A program made the translations under genes and the position numbers. Positions 34,084-44,154 of a stretch of DNA of 64,000 nucleotides are shown here, piece by piece (position 1 is the first letter of the stretch; every line of letters starts with the position of its first letter). The notes beneath the pieces were generated by a model. It ran no database searches, was not told where the DNA came from, and saw nothing but the letters and a program-made list of their open reading frames with translations. Source of the DNA: Peronospora farinosa (Eukaryota > Oomycota > Peronosporomycetes > Peronosporales > Peronosporaceae); assembly GCA_947646735.1 (NCBI GenBank), contig CANTFK010000710.1, positions 1 to 64,000 on the forward strand. Reading direction: 5' to 3'.

Positions 34084-35058
34084 TCAAGCGTGAAAATCCA
34101 CCTCTCTCAGTTCGTAAAGGATCGACGCGTATATGGCATAATCTTCGATGTACCTGCTGTAGTAATTTAGGCTTCCTAGAAAGGACTGCATAGCCTTCAG
34201 CGTTGTCGGTAGAGGTAGGTCGACCAAAGACTGAAGATCTTTTGAGTGGGCCTTTAGCCCTTCCTTGGAAACTCGATGTCCAAGATACTCGACCTTCCGA
34301 CATCCCCACGTACTCTTGACGGCACTGACCGGCAAATTCCAATAGTCACACACGTCTAGCAGCCGCTCCACTTTCTGGCATAATACGTCCCACGATTCGT
34401 CCGGAACAAGTATATCGTCAATGTATGATCGTAGACCCAATATCGAGAGGCCCGATTTTGCATCTGGTTCCCCTGTTGCGAACAAATCCTCTTTTTCCTC
34501 TGTGGCAGCCCCTGGCGAAATCCGTAAGAATCCATATAACGCATTATCCAACAACCTTTGGTATATTTGGGGCGCATTCTCAAGCCCAAAAGACATCCGA
34601 AGCCATTCAAATAATCCCAGTGGAGTAACGAAAGCTGAGATTAGTCTCGCCCTTTCGGTCATACTGACGACCCAAAAACCACTCGCCATATCTAGAGAAC
34701 AGTACCACAAAGCTCCGTCCAGGTCCTCCAGTAATTCGTTAATTAACGGCATCGGGTACACCATAAGCTGGGTGAGATCATTCACCAACCGATAGTCGAT
34801 ACACAATCGAATATCGACCCCATTCTTCTTCACGATAATTACAATTGGGCTGACCCATGGCGAGGTGGAAGGCTGAATGATCTTTGCTGATAACAGTCCC
34901 TTGATCAGGTCGGCTAGCTTCTCTCTGAATTGAGGGGCCACCTTCCGTACGCGTTGCGCGATCGGCCTTGCGTTCCCCACATCGATATCGCATATCGCTC
35001 CTCGGGCGGCCGGGGGTAAAGCGTTACCTTTGCCCATCAGCAGATGTCGTTTTTCCAT
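34084..35058 (-). CDS. Gypsy-C reverse transcriptase (pol fragment)
   Basis: A 324-codon open frame with the full RT order: SPWVSPIVIIVKKNG, RLCIDYRLVNDLT, YCSLDMASGFW (first Asp), FEWLRMSFGLENAPQIYQR, the active site LRSYIDDILVPDESW (about 34405-34449) and YLGHRVSKEG. It uses YIDD, unlike the YFDD of Gypsy-A and Gypsy-B, in line with a different lineage. The stop at 34084-34086 lies just before the RNase H frame. As with other parts it would be made as part of a polyprotein. Confidence 0.85.
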   Translation of the reverse strand: MEKRHLLMGKGNALPPAARGAICDIDVGNARPIAQRVRKVAPQFREKLADLIKGLLSAKIIQPSTSPWVSPIVIIVKKNGVDIRLCIDYRLVNDLTQLMVYPMPLINELLEDLDGALWYCSLDMASGFWVVSMTERARLISAFVTPLGLFEWLRMSFGLENAPQIYQRLLDNALYGFLRISPGAATEEKEDLFATGEPDAKSGLSILGLRSYIDDILVPDESWDVLCQKVERLLDVCDYWNLPVSAVKSTWGCRKVEYLGHRVSKEGLKAHSKDLQSLVDLPLPTTLKAMQSFLGSLNYYSRYIEDYAIYASILYELREVDFHA

Positions 35059-35572
35059 ATTATTTGTCGCAACCGGTCCACCTCTTCGGGAGTGTTCCCA
35101 TCTGGATCAGGAATCTGTATATCTTCTAACGCAATGCCTTCGGATGAGGGGTCCACTTCCGGTACGACCGCCCACCCTGGCCTTATGTCCTCGGCCCAAA
35201 GTTCCCCACTTTCGAAAAACACACCTGGTCATCTGCCTGTCACAAGTCTACCAGTTTGGCTTCCTTTTCCTCGGTAGTGATCACTGCAGGTAGGTCTTCC
35301 TTAGCTACACTCCGTTTCTGGATAGACCCCTCCTGCCAATTCACCTTCTCTTCGCACGGTTGTTCTTCTCTGTCGGGTACCGGTTGGTACGTCATATTCA
35401 TCATTGGGGTTGGGGCCGCTGGTCGCTGTAAGATGTGTGACGGAGTCTTATACTCTGGTCTCTCCACTTTTGGCCCCTCTTCCTCTTCCGTTGGGTTGAA
35501 CTGATGGTCGACTTGGTCAGTGGTAGATTCATAAGCCAGATTTAGCCATTCCGCATATCTTCGAGAGCCTAC
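35059..35572 (-). other. Gypsy-C protease-RT linker
   Basis: Two short frames in the pol direction (35467-35240 and 35222-35037) carry acidic, proline-rich text such as PDPDGNTPEEVDRL. They are separated by frame changes and have no enzyme motif. This is the normal position of the linker in the polyprotein. Confidence 0.5.
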
Positions 35573-36661
35573 CTAGACAAACCCTGGCGTTCTCGGAACT
35601 TGCTTCCTATTCAACCACATACCTACCTTTATATCTTCATGCAATGTTAAGGGGCGAGGGCTGACATTGGTTATCTTCAAAATCGGTCGCCGCCCTATCC
35701 CTTGTATCATGGTGGTCACCCATCGTTCGCCTCTCGTGACCCACAATTTCCATTGTTCTGAGGTCGACCTTTTGAGAGGCACTTCCGTACATTCTCCAAC
35801 GGGTATCTGTACATACCGACCCAATTTCACATCCGATACTCGAGTATTGTACAGCGTCCTTCGCCCGGTCAATTGTACTCTATCTTCATCGGGGAGGCAA
35901 AGAGTTCCGTCGGCCAAGTCTAACCGGATACCGGCTAAGACCATGAAGTCCATCCCCAAAATTGCATCCTGGCCTACCATAGGGCCTACCCACACCTTTA
36001 AGATGTACACCAAGTTCCCATTCAGAGTGACCTTGATGCGAGTGCGCCCCTCCGTGGTGTATACGGCTTCCCCAATGCCAATACATTCTTTTCGTTCACT
36101 TTCATCAATTTGGCAGCCTACCTTACGAGCAAAGGCGATATCCAGAATGGATATCTCGACACCAGTATCGAACAGCAAATTTTCATGGTCGTTGTTGACC
36201 TTTCCAGAGGCTTTCGCTTGCCTGAACCATTTAGTAGGGGCGTGGTATTTCCAGCACTCCCTAGACTCGCCTGGCAATAAGTTCAACTCCATTACTGAAC
36301 TTTCTCGAACAAAATCATTAGGTTCATTCAAAGAAGCAACATGGACCACAGGGTAATTTCCAATCTTCGATATATTTCCAATCTTAACTGGAATACCCGT
36401 CCCCTCCTTGGGCTGTTTCTCCACATATGCAAAGATGCAGCAATTAGAACGCTCGGCTTGTACCAGATTCCAACCTGGCGAGCGTCCTAATTTGCCATCT
36501 TTTCGAGTTTCTCCGGGAACATCCCTGATGCTTGGCTGGGTTGTACCATTGACGGAACAAATTGTAGAACTCCTCCATCTGGTACTTCCCAATCTCGTGA
36601 ATCTTTCCACAACCCCGGCATACAAACAGGCAGCGATTAGACGGGTGACCCTTCCTTTCAC
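35573..36661 (-). CDS. Gypsy-C zinc-knuckle tail and aspartic protease (pol fragment)
   Basis: The 362-codon frame contains the protease motif LLFDTGVEISILD (DTG, about 36144-36182) and the later strand DAILGMDFMVLAG. An overlapping frame (36677-36444) carries a CCHC knuckle CDRCERKGHPSNRC followed by a second Cys-rich block, so knuckle and protease are separated by a frameshift. A diverged antisense-oriented relative of this protease lies at 41184-41465. Confidence 0.78.
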   Translation of the reverse strand: MKGRVTRLIAACLYAGVVERFTRLGSTRWRSSTICSVNGTTQPSIRDVPGETRKDGKLGRSPGWNLVQAERSNCCIFAYVEKQPKEGTGIPVKIGNISKIGNYPVVHVASLNEPNDFVRESSVMELNLLPGESRECWKYHAPTKWFRQAKASGKVNNDHENLLFDTGVEISILDIAFARKVGCQIDESERKECIGIGEAVYTTEGRTRIKVTLNGNLVYILKVWVGPMVGQDAILGMDFMVLAGIRLDLADGTLCLPDEDRVQLTGRRTLYNTRVSDVKLGRYVQIPVGECTEVPLKRSTSEQWKLWVTRGERWVTTMIQGIGRRPILKITNVSPRPLTLHEDIKVGMWLNRKQVPRTPGFV

Positions 36662-36823
36662 AGCGGTCGCAGGTCAATCTTTTTCAGCAATTCAGATCTC
36701 CGTGTTTCTTGGACCCGTAATATGCACATCTCGTGTTAGGGGTCGCTGATGATGGGCCGGGTCGCTGGTCTACTGCCGGGCGATGTTGGTCGGCCTCTCT
36801 AGTCGGTAGATTCTTTGAGAACC

Positions 36824-37807
36824 TCACACTTGGGTCCCTTCCTGCTTCTTTCTCATAAGGTAGACTCGTCTTAGATCTCCCTCATTCTCTGAGGAGTCTG
36901 GACTGGAATCTTCAGAGCTCGAGTCTTCCAGAGGCATCCGTACTGCATGTATGGAGCGGCGATTTATATCTCTCGGCCTCTCGGGTAGTGCCGGTGCCTT
37001 CTGACGAAACTTGTTTGATCCAAACAGCATCTTGCCTCGTCTTGCCTTCGTCCGCTGACATGCTGTCAATACTTCCTCCAATTCTTCCACGTCCGCCAGA
37101 CGCAGCATAGTCAACTTGTCTGCTAGCTCTGGGTCGTCCACCGTCAAAATGTAGTGATCGACATGATCTTTCTGAACCTTGGGCGACCCATCTTTAATCT
37201 TCATCTTCGCCCTGAGTCCAAGCACATTCAAGCGGTACAGATAATCCAGCGGGGTCTCTTCCGATCTTTTCTTCGCATGGTAGTACTGGCGGGCGACCGG
37301 CACCCCCGTACCACAGAAACGAATCATGAACTCTTGGATTAAGTCCTTCCAGTTTCCTCGGACTGAGCGACCCAGTTGACGGTACCAATTCTGTGCCGGT
37401 CCAGTCAGCAATCCTCCAAAAACGAGACATCGTTCATCATCTGGTGCTTGGTCTCTTATGAATGCTGTCTTGACCGTCGACACCCAGCTGCGCGCTCTGT
37501 CTTCGTCTTGGACTCTTCCATGAAATTCTTTAAGATCCGAGGTCGCCGAGAGTTTGATGCGAGGGACCATAGTAGGCATCTGTCCCAGCGCTGCGTTCGC
37601 CATCATCGACTGAGGTCCCCTCAAATCCATGTTGTCAGGGTCGAACTCACAGGAACCGACGGATTCCGTATCGACGTCGGTCATCGTGTGGCCTATTGGC
37701 ATTTGTATGCCTGGATGCTGGTCATGGTGAGCGGTCGTCCTTTGCGCCTCTGGTCTTCCTCCTGCTACACTCCCGTTAGGTGTGTGCGCGCGGTACTTGG
37801 AGTTCAT
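36824..37807 (-). CDS. gag: Gypsy-C gag
   Basis: A 327-codon frame with a typical gag core: AQNWYRQLGRSVRGNWKDL, the YYHAKKRSEETPLDYLYRLN block and a following helical domain, ending in a Ser/Asp-rich tail (LEDSSSEDSSPDSSENEG). The CCHC knuckle follows in another frame at 36677. The first codon of the frame at 37807 is a genuine ATG, but coding-like frames upstream leave the true gag start uncertain. Confidence 0.75.
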   Translation of the reverse strand: MNSKYRAHTPNGSVAGGRPEAQRTTAHHDQHPGIQMPIGHTMTDVDTESVGSCEFDPDNMDLRGPQSMMANAALGQMPTMVPRIKLSATSDLKEFHGRVQDEDRARSWVSTVKTAFIRDQAPDDERCLVFGGLLTGPAQNWYRQLGRSVRGNWKDLIQEFMIRFCGTGVPVARQYYHAKKRSEETPLDYLYRLNVLGLRAKMKIKDGSPKVQKDHVDHYILTVDDPELADKLTMLRLADVEELEEVLTACQRTKARRGKMLFGSNKFRQKAPALPERPRDINRRSIHAVRMPLEDSSSEDSSPDSSENEGDLRRVYLMRKKQEGTQV

Positions 37808-39006
37808 TTAAAAATCTTGCCATCGACGCGTCGAAGAGGGTCTGCAGATCACCTACCGGGTAGGTAGGTCCCTCCCCCCTAGCATCTTCGTCACGGGGCA
37901 GAGCAAACTCCAACTTTTTCTCGTGCTGATTTCCCATTGGCTAAAAATCGGAATGATTTTCGTTTTCGCCACGCGTCGCCGTTCCGAGACCCCGTGGTTC
38001 CTGCATTGCGCTGCGCGCTCGGGTTTGGAGCAGCGCCGCTCCAGTAGGGCCGAGGGGCATCCTAGTGACCGATCCTGTTGAGGACGATCCTGGGGACCAC
38101 GGTGCTGCTTCCCTCTGGCCGCTTGGCATCAGGTGTTGAGATGGGCCTTGATTCGCCTCTGGGCGGCCGGCGGCTCCGTACATGTGGGGACCCACCGTGA
38201 TGTCTTGAAGCGTCATCTGGCTGTCCTTGGACCATGTGTGGTGGGTGTCACCAGAGGTGGGTGTTCCTTTGCTGGCGTGGTACCACCAGGATCGACAGAC
38301 GCTTGTGCATATGCTCTAACGTTGTTGTGATTCTGTCGAATCCCAGGGACAGCAGGTCGTCCGGACCGAACCGCCCTGCGACCATGTTCGCTTCACGAAT
38401 AAGGGTGACCAGCGCTGTGATCGCGTCCATGACGGTTTGCATCCGTGGTAGGGGCGACACCGGCCCAGTGAGTTGACCCAGCTGCCGGATCTCCAGGATC
38501 TTTGCGACGGGGTTGCTCTCCAGGAACGCGTTCAGCTTGCGTTGGTGGTAGGCCCTCGTGACATCAGCGTCTGTCCATGACGCCAGTCCTGCCTTCTAGA
38601 CGCCTATCGACTTGGTGTTTTCGGGTGCCTTCATCCGGAACTTCGTCGGCTTGGATTGCGCGTTCTTGTTTTGTTGTTTTTTTGGGGACCTTAGCCTCTC
38701 GGTTTTCACCGTCGGCTGATGGTCCTCTGGATCATGATAGGCGTCATGACCCAAGGTGTCCTCAACGAGGACATAGGGAGGGTATTTAGGTTTTTCTTCA
38801 ATAAATTCAACCTCGACCATGTTGACCGGGCCCCTCCCAAGGACCGGTCGGTCCTTTGATCCTTTGTTTGTTTCTTCTTTAGTCACAAGCGATCGGTCTT
38901 CCAGTGACTCTTCGGTCTTGTGCTCCTTCTTGACATGAACATCTTTATCATCTTGGGACTCGCGGTGAAATCCCGCGTCTTCCGAAGATCCGGGCACGCG
39001 CACCAT
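37808..39006 (-). other. Gypsy-C leader with coding-like frames
   Basis: About 1.2 kb between the 5' LTR and gag. It has three short frames in the sense direction (39057-38596, 38460-38248, 38216-37941), the first rich in Lys, Glu and Asp. They may be remnants of a longer gag N terminus or an extra leader ORF. No domain is recognised. Confidence 0.4.
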
Positions 39007-39252
39007 TGTGGTGGAGTGGGTTCTCAAAATTGTATGATGAGACCCCAAACCACTCACTATGCCGGACTGCCGACTGTCGGAGGGGGTACCCCGATGCCGC
39101 GTATGAACCTTCTCTCACCTTGTGTACCCGTCGGCTGGGCGGGTTGCACTCTTCGGAGGACTTGGTGACGATGTAGATGTCTGCCTTAAGGGAGGTAGAC
39201 CTGGGGGGCCTCGAGTGGATATGCTTCACTCGGTGAGACGGTAGGCGGCTAC

Positions 39253-40041
39253 TACACGGACTTATTGTTGTCTTTTGTATATATTTTGCTGGGAGACGCG
39301 CTGCAGACTGTCACAACGGAAGGTGTCATTTGGTTCTTTCCATGTTGGCTGCCGGAGGCTGCCGAGAAGATGTTAAATTAGGACGCTCGCGTCAATTATG
39401 GCGTACTGTGATGTACCACTTGGAAGCAGATAGCCGTCATCACCACAAGCATAAAAATTATCACACATTGGTTTAGATATGCATCAGACACAAGACAACT
39501 TGTCGAACCCAACAAGCAGTTTCAGTGCCGGCGGTGGCTAGATCCGTGGTTAGAACCTGAAGTCCACAGCTCATGACGTGGCCGCGGTAAGAAAATGTAC
39601 ATCTCCATGCTTTGTTTGTTCCGACAGTGCAGCAGCAAACTGATTCACAACGCGGTTCACTACAGCCATGTGTGGCAGATCCACTTCAAGGAGATGCAAG
39701 GACAATATTATAAAAAAAATATCGTCGAATATTATTAGTATGACTTACTATTAGTAACAATATTATGTAATGGGCGCTGGCCATCATTCATTCCTATACG
39801 GGATGATAGCGTCCTGCCAGGACGGTTGTCTCCGTAAGCAAAACACCTGCCTATGTGATGTTGAAATCAGAAGAGGTAAGCGAGAGAGGTTCAAATTTTC
39901 CATTTACACGGTTGTAACTATGTGCATGAGCTCTGGAAAGTCCTGAGCCAGAATGACTCTTCTGTGTGTGCTTTGACAGGCCTACCGGTGCGCTGTCGAT
40001 CCTTAACAAGTGAGTATGAAGTACGGACTCACCTCAACCCG
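39253..40041. other. Insert of about 790 bp in the right Gypsy-C LTR
   Basis: LTR alignment breaks after a GGTAGGCGGCTAC block and resumes at GGACACTCGATTGACC; the left LTR is contiguous there. The insert has no LTR or transposase motif and no clear target duplication. It contains a block (39818-39882) that recurs in reverse orientation at 41435-41499, with coding-like substitutions and an AG|GTAAG sequence at its end. The origin is unknown; a captured host gene fragment is one possibility. Confidence 0.65.
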
Positions 40042-40514
40042 GTGGACACTCGATTGACCTTGTCGAGAGTGGACTTAGAGCCAAATTCTTCAGGGGCTCT
40101 TGTCGTCCCTGGCCTTTTCCTTCTGTTTCAGGGGTGTTAACCACCTGACCTTTACGTTGCTCCCGGACCTTGAGGTGAGGGAAACCGTTTCCGATAGCGG
40201 GTCTTGGGGGGTGTTGCTTCTCGAACGAGTCACAGGCCAAATATATGCTGGAGCTCTATTCGCTCTTGAACTTCGCTACGCAACTGTCTTCGACGGGGGG
40301 CCAAAATATATCCCTTCCCGGAACAGTGAGTAACTTAGAACAAGTCCTTCTTGGGTGACGGAGTCGTGCCACGTAGATCGCAAATTGAGTAGTATTTAAT
40401 ATAGCCCTATCCTTCTAACTCCTTTACTCTATCCTTGCCTGAAGCTCTGATTCCTTGCGTCGACTGGTCTGATCCTTGTATTAGATGGTCCGGAGTGGCT
40501 GAACCCCGAGGGGC

Positions 40515-40725
40515 CGAGGTCGACCAACGAGGGACCGGGTCGACCAATGAGGGACCCAGGTCTACTGATGGGGGGCCGGTTCGACCAATGAGGGACTCAG
40601 GTCTACCAATGAGGGACCCAGGTCTACCAATGAGGGACCGGGTCGACCAATGAGGGACCCAGGTCGACCGATGAGGGACCCGGATCTACCAACGAGGGGC
40701 CAGGTCGATCAATGAGGGGCCATGA
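40515..40725. repeat. Minisatellite in the right Gypsy-C LTR, about 10 units
   Basis: About ten 20-21 bp units of the form 'ggtcgaccaatgagggaccc' with variants. The left LTR of the same element has only about four. Confidence 0.85.
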
Positions 40726-40926
40726 TCAACTCCCTTTGGTACCGGTTAACCGGTATCCTGATACTGATTTTCTTCGGCGGATCCTGCGGATTGTTCTCCA
40801 CCAACGGTCGTTCCCCTTCGAGGCCCCTGTCTCTCTGGTCCCCTGTCCCTGACCCACGGCCTATGCTCCGAATCCAACTGGAGTCTGGGACCTCCACATC
40901 ACTAAATTAGCACTTCACCACAGGTA

Positions 40927-41183
40927 CATGACACCACCATCGGTGGTCATTTGGGTCGTGAAAAGACCTATGGGGCAGTATGCCAAAGTTACTGGTGGCC
41001 CAAATTATACAAATGGGTGAGCACCTATGTGCGTACGTGTAAAACGTGTCAACGAGTAAACCTTCGCCCCATTCGGCAGCGCCGCTGGCTAGTTTGCCTA
41101 TTCCCACTGGGTGCTGGGAGTCCATTAGTATGGACTTTGTGTTTGGCCTACCGAAATATTCGCATGGCAATAAAGGTATTGTG
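40927..41183 (+). pseudogene. Gypsy-B integrase, zinc-binding domain resumed
   Basis: Continues the integrase cut at 29987: GGHLGREKTYG, WWPKLYKWVSTYV and the Cys pair CKTCQRVN. A frameshift near 41080 is followed by SISMDFVFGLP with the first catalytic Asp of the core (about 41125-41157). The integrase text is lost at about 41184. Confidence 0.82.
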
Positions 41184-41930
41184 CTGCACAATGCGGTCTA
41201 CAATCCAGCGCACCTGTTCCTCCGCGTCAACAAGCGGAGGGGGGCTCTCTTACGAGCAAAGGCGGTATCCAAAATAGATACCTCGGCACCGGAATCGAAG
41301 AGCAGATTCGCGCGAGTATTATTGACTTTCCCAGAGGCCTTGGCCTGCTTGAACCATTTTTTGGAGCATGATGCTTCCAGTATCCTCTTGATTCTCCCGG
41401 CAATAATTCCAGCATCATCACCGGCTCCTCCCGTGCTTACCTCTTTTGATCTCAACATCACATAGGCAGGTGTTTTGCTTACGGAAACAACCGTCCAGCT
41501 TGGAATTTGAGTAGTACATACCTGCCAACTCCATCCTCTGAAACGTAAATAATTTGACGCCTACTGCTGTGCGGCGTTTCTGGATTAGTATTAGTACATA
41601 TAAGCTGGCGTCTCCATAACGTATGGATACAGTACATATATGTACTTGCATACTCATATTTTATGATTAAAGGCTTTACAGAGGCGGTGCCACCTCCATT
41701 GTAGATGACAAGAAAGTACTACAAGGGCCTTGTTATGACTTACCATATCAACTTGAAGTGGAGGCTCGCACGTAATCGTGCCGACAATTTAATGTCCGAG
41801 TCTTAAAACTCATCACTGCCAAGAGCATGTAGCAACGCTATACATTTATCATCTTTGGCATACGCCGATCGAATGAGATCAATGATAGAAGACGACAACG
41901 GATCGCGTCATAGTCGATCCAATAGCTTTT
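41184..41930. other. Scrambled segment inside the Gypsy-B integrase
   Basis: At least three pieces replace part of the integrase core. 41184-41465 encodes on - a relative of the Gypsy-C protease region (KWFKQAKASGKVNN..LLFDSGAEVSILD). 41435-41499 matches, inverted, a block of the insert at 39818-39882. About 41765-41905 is an inverted copy of the Gypsy-B region around 29735-29880, after the RNase H. The integrase core resumes at about 41931. Confidence 0.75.
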
Positions 41931-42819
41931 TGTTGACGATTTGAGCAAGATGGATCACTTAGCGGCTGTACCAGACTCGATCGATGGTGTGGGTACAGCG
42001 GAGCTGTTTATCGACCGAGTGTTTCGCCAACATGGCTTGCCAGTGGCAATTGGTTCTGATCGTGATCCTCGTTTTACGAGTAAATTTTAAAGGTCCGTCT
42101 TCCAGGTACTGGGCACCCGTTTGGACATGTACACAGCGGATCATCCGCAGACCGATGGTCAAACCGAGCGCGTAAATCGCGTTGTTGACGATATCCTCCG
42201 CAGTGTTTGTGCTGAAACGCCTAAGCGTTGGAGCGCTATGCTTCCTGTAGTTGAGTTTGCACTCAATAACTCCGTGCACGCCTCTACCGGCTACACTCCG
42301 TTCTATGTGAATGGTCTCACACACCCACGCGTTCCGTTAACGCTACCGCCGAGTGGTTCAGGGCTTGGTGGGGGAGAGGTTGCCGATCGGCTTGCTGATG
42401 TCAGCCCTAATACTGTTAAGAAACAGGTAAACGCGGTTCTCACAACGCGACTAAATGTCTTACGACATGTGCAAGATGGAATGGCTGATAGTCAAGATAA
42501 ACAAAAGGAATATGCAGATGCGAAAGGCAGAGGTTGTATTAATGATTATGAGGTCGGAGACCAAGTATTACCTAATGCTAAAAAGCTACCTACCAATATA
42601 GTATCTGCTGTCTTTAAGACGAAGTTGCGTCTGCACTTTATCGGACCCTTTACGGTCATTGCCAAGAAAGGCACAGCGGTTACGCTTAATTTGCCGCGCA
42701 AATTGCGTACACATCCTGTGTTCTACGTCGGCATGGTGAAACCTTATCGGGATCCGTCCCAAATAGACGCTAAGGCGCTCGCGCCGAGTTCATCGATATT
42801 GTCGAATCATCTGCACTAA
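41931..42819 (+). pseudogene. Gypsy-B integrase, catalytic core and C-terminal region
   Basis: It resumes at DDLSKMDHLAAVP and shows the second Asp block (AIGSDRDPRFTSKF), an in-frame TAA at 42088, and then the long frame from 42121 with the catalytic Glu in PQTDGQTERVNR. The C-terminal region includes LHFIGPFTVIAKKG and HPVFYVGMVKPYRDP, the usual GPF/Y and end strand before the chromodomain. Confidence 0.85.
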
Positions 42820-42834
42820 CAGGTCAAGCTGACC

Positions 42835-44063
42835 CTACACTCGGGTTCGGGTCTCTTCCAGTGACTCAAGACGGGAGCACATCGACTGCACATCCGCACG
42901 GAGAGAACGCACCTTATGAAGTAGCTCGGCATGAGCTTGTGCCGATACACCGGCCTCCTCCGGCTTTGCTCGATGGGCAGGGGAACCTTCAGTTCCATGT
43001 TGAGTGTCTTCTGCAGAAACGTCGCCGCCATGGTCAAAACCAGTATCTGGTAAAGTGGCGGGGTTATCCCGAGTCGTGGAACTCATGGGAGTTTGAGATT
43101 CCCCTTCGGCAGGATTGCCCATACGCCGTGGACGTTTTTGAGCGTCGTGCGCAGGGTTAGCCTGTTGGCGGTGACGCTTCTCACCAGTAATGGTGGGTGT
43201 AGGCGAGTTAGCGGCCTCGGCCTGTCGTGGACTCGCGGCTACAGGTGTAGCCGAAACATTGGGGTGCTGTGTAGCAGACGCATAATGCGTTCGTTGAGAT
43301 TTTTTTCTTCGGGCCTTTAATTTAGCGTAATCGTAACGCATCTTCCGCTCGAGTCGAACATCTGCCACATCGGCACTTTTGCCCGTAGGGCTCACATACT
43401 GCTTAAACGTCGCGCATAATGCGCCCAGCGGCTAAAAGCCGTGTCTTCTTCTTCCTCGGTTTCCCCCGCCAACAGAAGGATGGGAACACCCTTTATGGGA
43501 GGAACTGGCGCACCGCGCACTTGCCTGTTAAGGCGTGCCAAGTATTGGCTTTGCGTAGTAATGTGGGGTTCCAGATATCTTTGTCGAAGGTCCGTTCGCG
43601 TAGCAACATCCTCAGGTGAAATGGCCTCAGGCCCAATGGTCCAGCCAGAAAGGGAATGCCCAGATGCCTCCTTTAGGCGTTCTTCCACCGTAGGTGGTTT
43701 GAACCTGTACTGTCGGTGGTCCTGCAGTCTCGTCATATTCTTCGTCCGGCGCTTGGAGCCTTCCTCTTGGTCGATGGTCCGCTGTTACTGCTCGTCGAGT
43801 GGGTTGGTAACTGTTACCGTTGACGATGCGTCAGGCGGGTCACGTAACGCTGTTAGCGCATCTGCAGCACCACGTTCAGGGAACGGATGCGGTGCATGAC
43901 TAGTGTCATCTTCACCCGTAATGGTGGTTAAAGGGGACCCATCGGGTCCCACATATACGGTGTCACTTTCGTAATCAACCGCCTCGTCAAGGTTGTCTTC
44001 AACGAGGTCCCGAAGAGTCTGTGACTCACTGCCAGGAGGCGTCATGTTATGTGCCGTGAACAA
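42835..44063 (-). other. Antisense ORFs in the 3' internal region of Gypsy-B
   Basis: Three frames on - follow one another: 44063-43785 (92 codons, acidic), 43736-43392 (114 codons, same frame) and 43395-42835 (186 codons, other frame, GTG start, overlapping the previous stop). The last has a basic, Ala/Pro-rich middle and a short coiled-coil-like end (LLHKVRSLRADVQSMCSRLESLEE). Together they span the whole stretch between chromodomain and 3' LTR, so they may be one broken antisense gene. The part over the chromodomain could be a shadow. No domain is recognised. Confidence 0.42.
42861..43160 (+). pseudogene. Gypsy-B chromodomain
   Basis: The block FHVECLLQKRRRHGQNQYLVKWRGYPESWNSWE has the aromatic residues and the LVKWRGY core of a chromodomain. 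It is in a different frame from the integrase C terminus, so a frameshift separates them. Chromodomains of this group direct integration to particular chromatin. Confidence 0.82.
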
Positions 44064-44141
44064 ACCGTGAGGTTTAACGTTCGCTAAAGCACTACCTCCA
44101 AGAGGAAAGATGTCGGGTGAGATTCTATGGGAACGTCAGTC

Positions 44142-44154
44142 TGGTGAGGGAGGG
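44142..44154 (+). other. Polypurine tract of Gypsy-B
   Basis: The purine-rich TGGTGAGGGAGGG abuts the TGTAACGG start of the 3' LTR, the normal position of the plus-strand primer. Confidence 0.7.

Larger units (their letters stand above)
29988..40922 (-). mobile_element. Gypsy-C: Ty3/Gypsy element with dual RNase H, nested in Gypsy-B
   Basis: LTRs at 29988-30980 and 39007-40922 enclose gag, protease, RT, RNase H, integrase and chromodomain, all on -. A 4-bp target duplication GGTA flanks it (29984-29987 and 40923-40926), and the Gypsy-B integrase reads on across the insertion point, so this is a clean later insertion. On - the 5' LTR is followed by ATGGTGCGCGTGCCCGG, a candidate primer-binding site, and a purine-rich AGGGGGCGGC precedes the 3' LTR. 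The ORFs are long but carry several stops and frameshifts. Confidence 0.92.
39007..40922 (-). repeat. Gypsy-C 5' LTR (right side) with foreign insert
   Basis: It begins TGTGGTGGAGTGG and ends CACTTCACCACA on +, giving better terminal inverted repeats than the left LTR. Without the insert (about 39253-40041) it is about 1127 bp; the excess over the left LTR is mostly minisatellite. Confidence 0.88.

Noticed and set aside
40515..40725. Regular short repeats that could suggest a CRISPR array
   Set aside because: Units are contiguous at about 20 bp with no unique spacers and lie inside an LTR of a eukaryotic retrotransposon.
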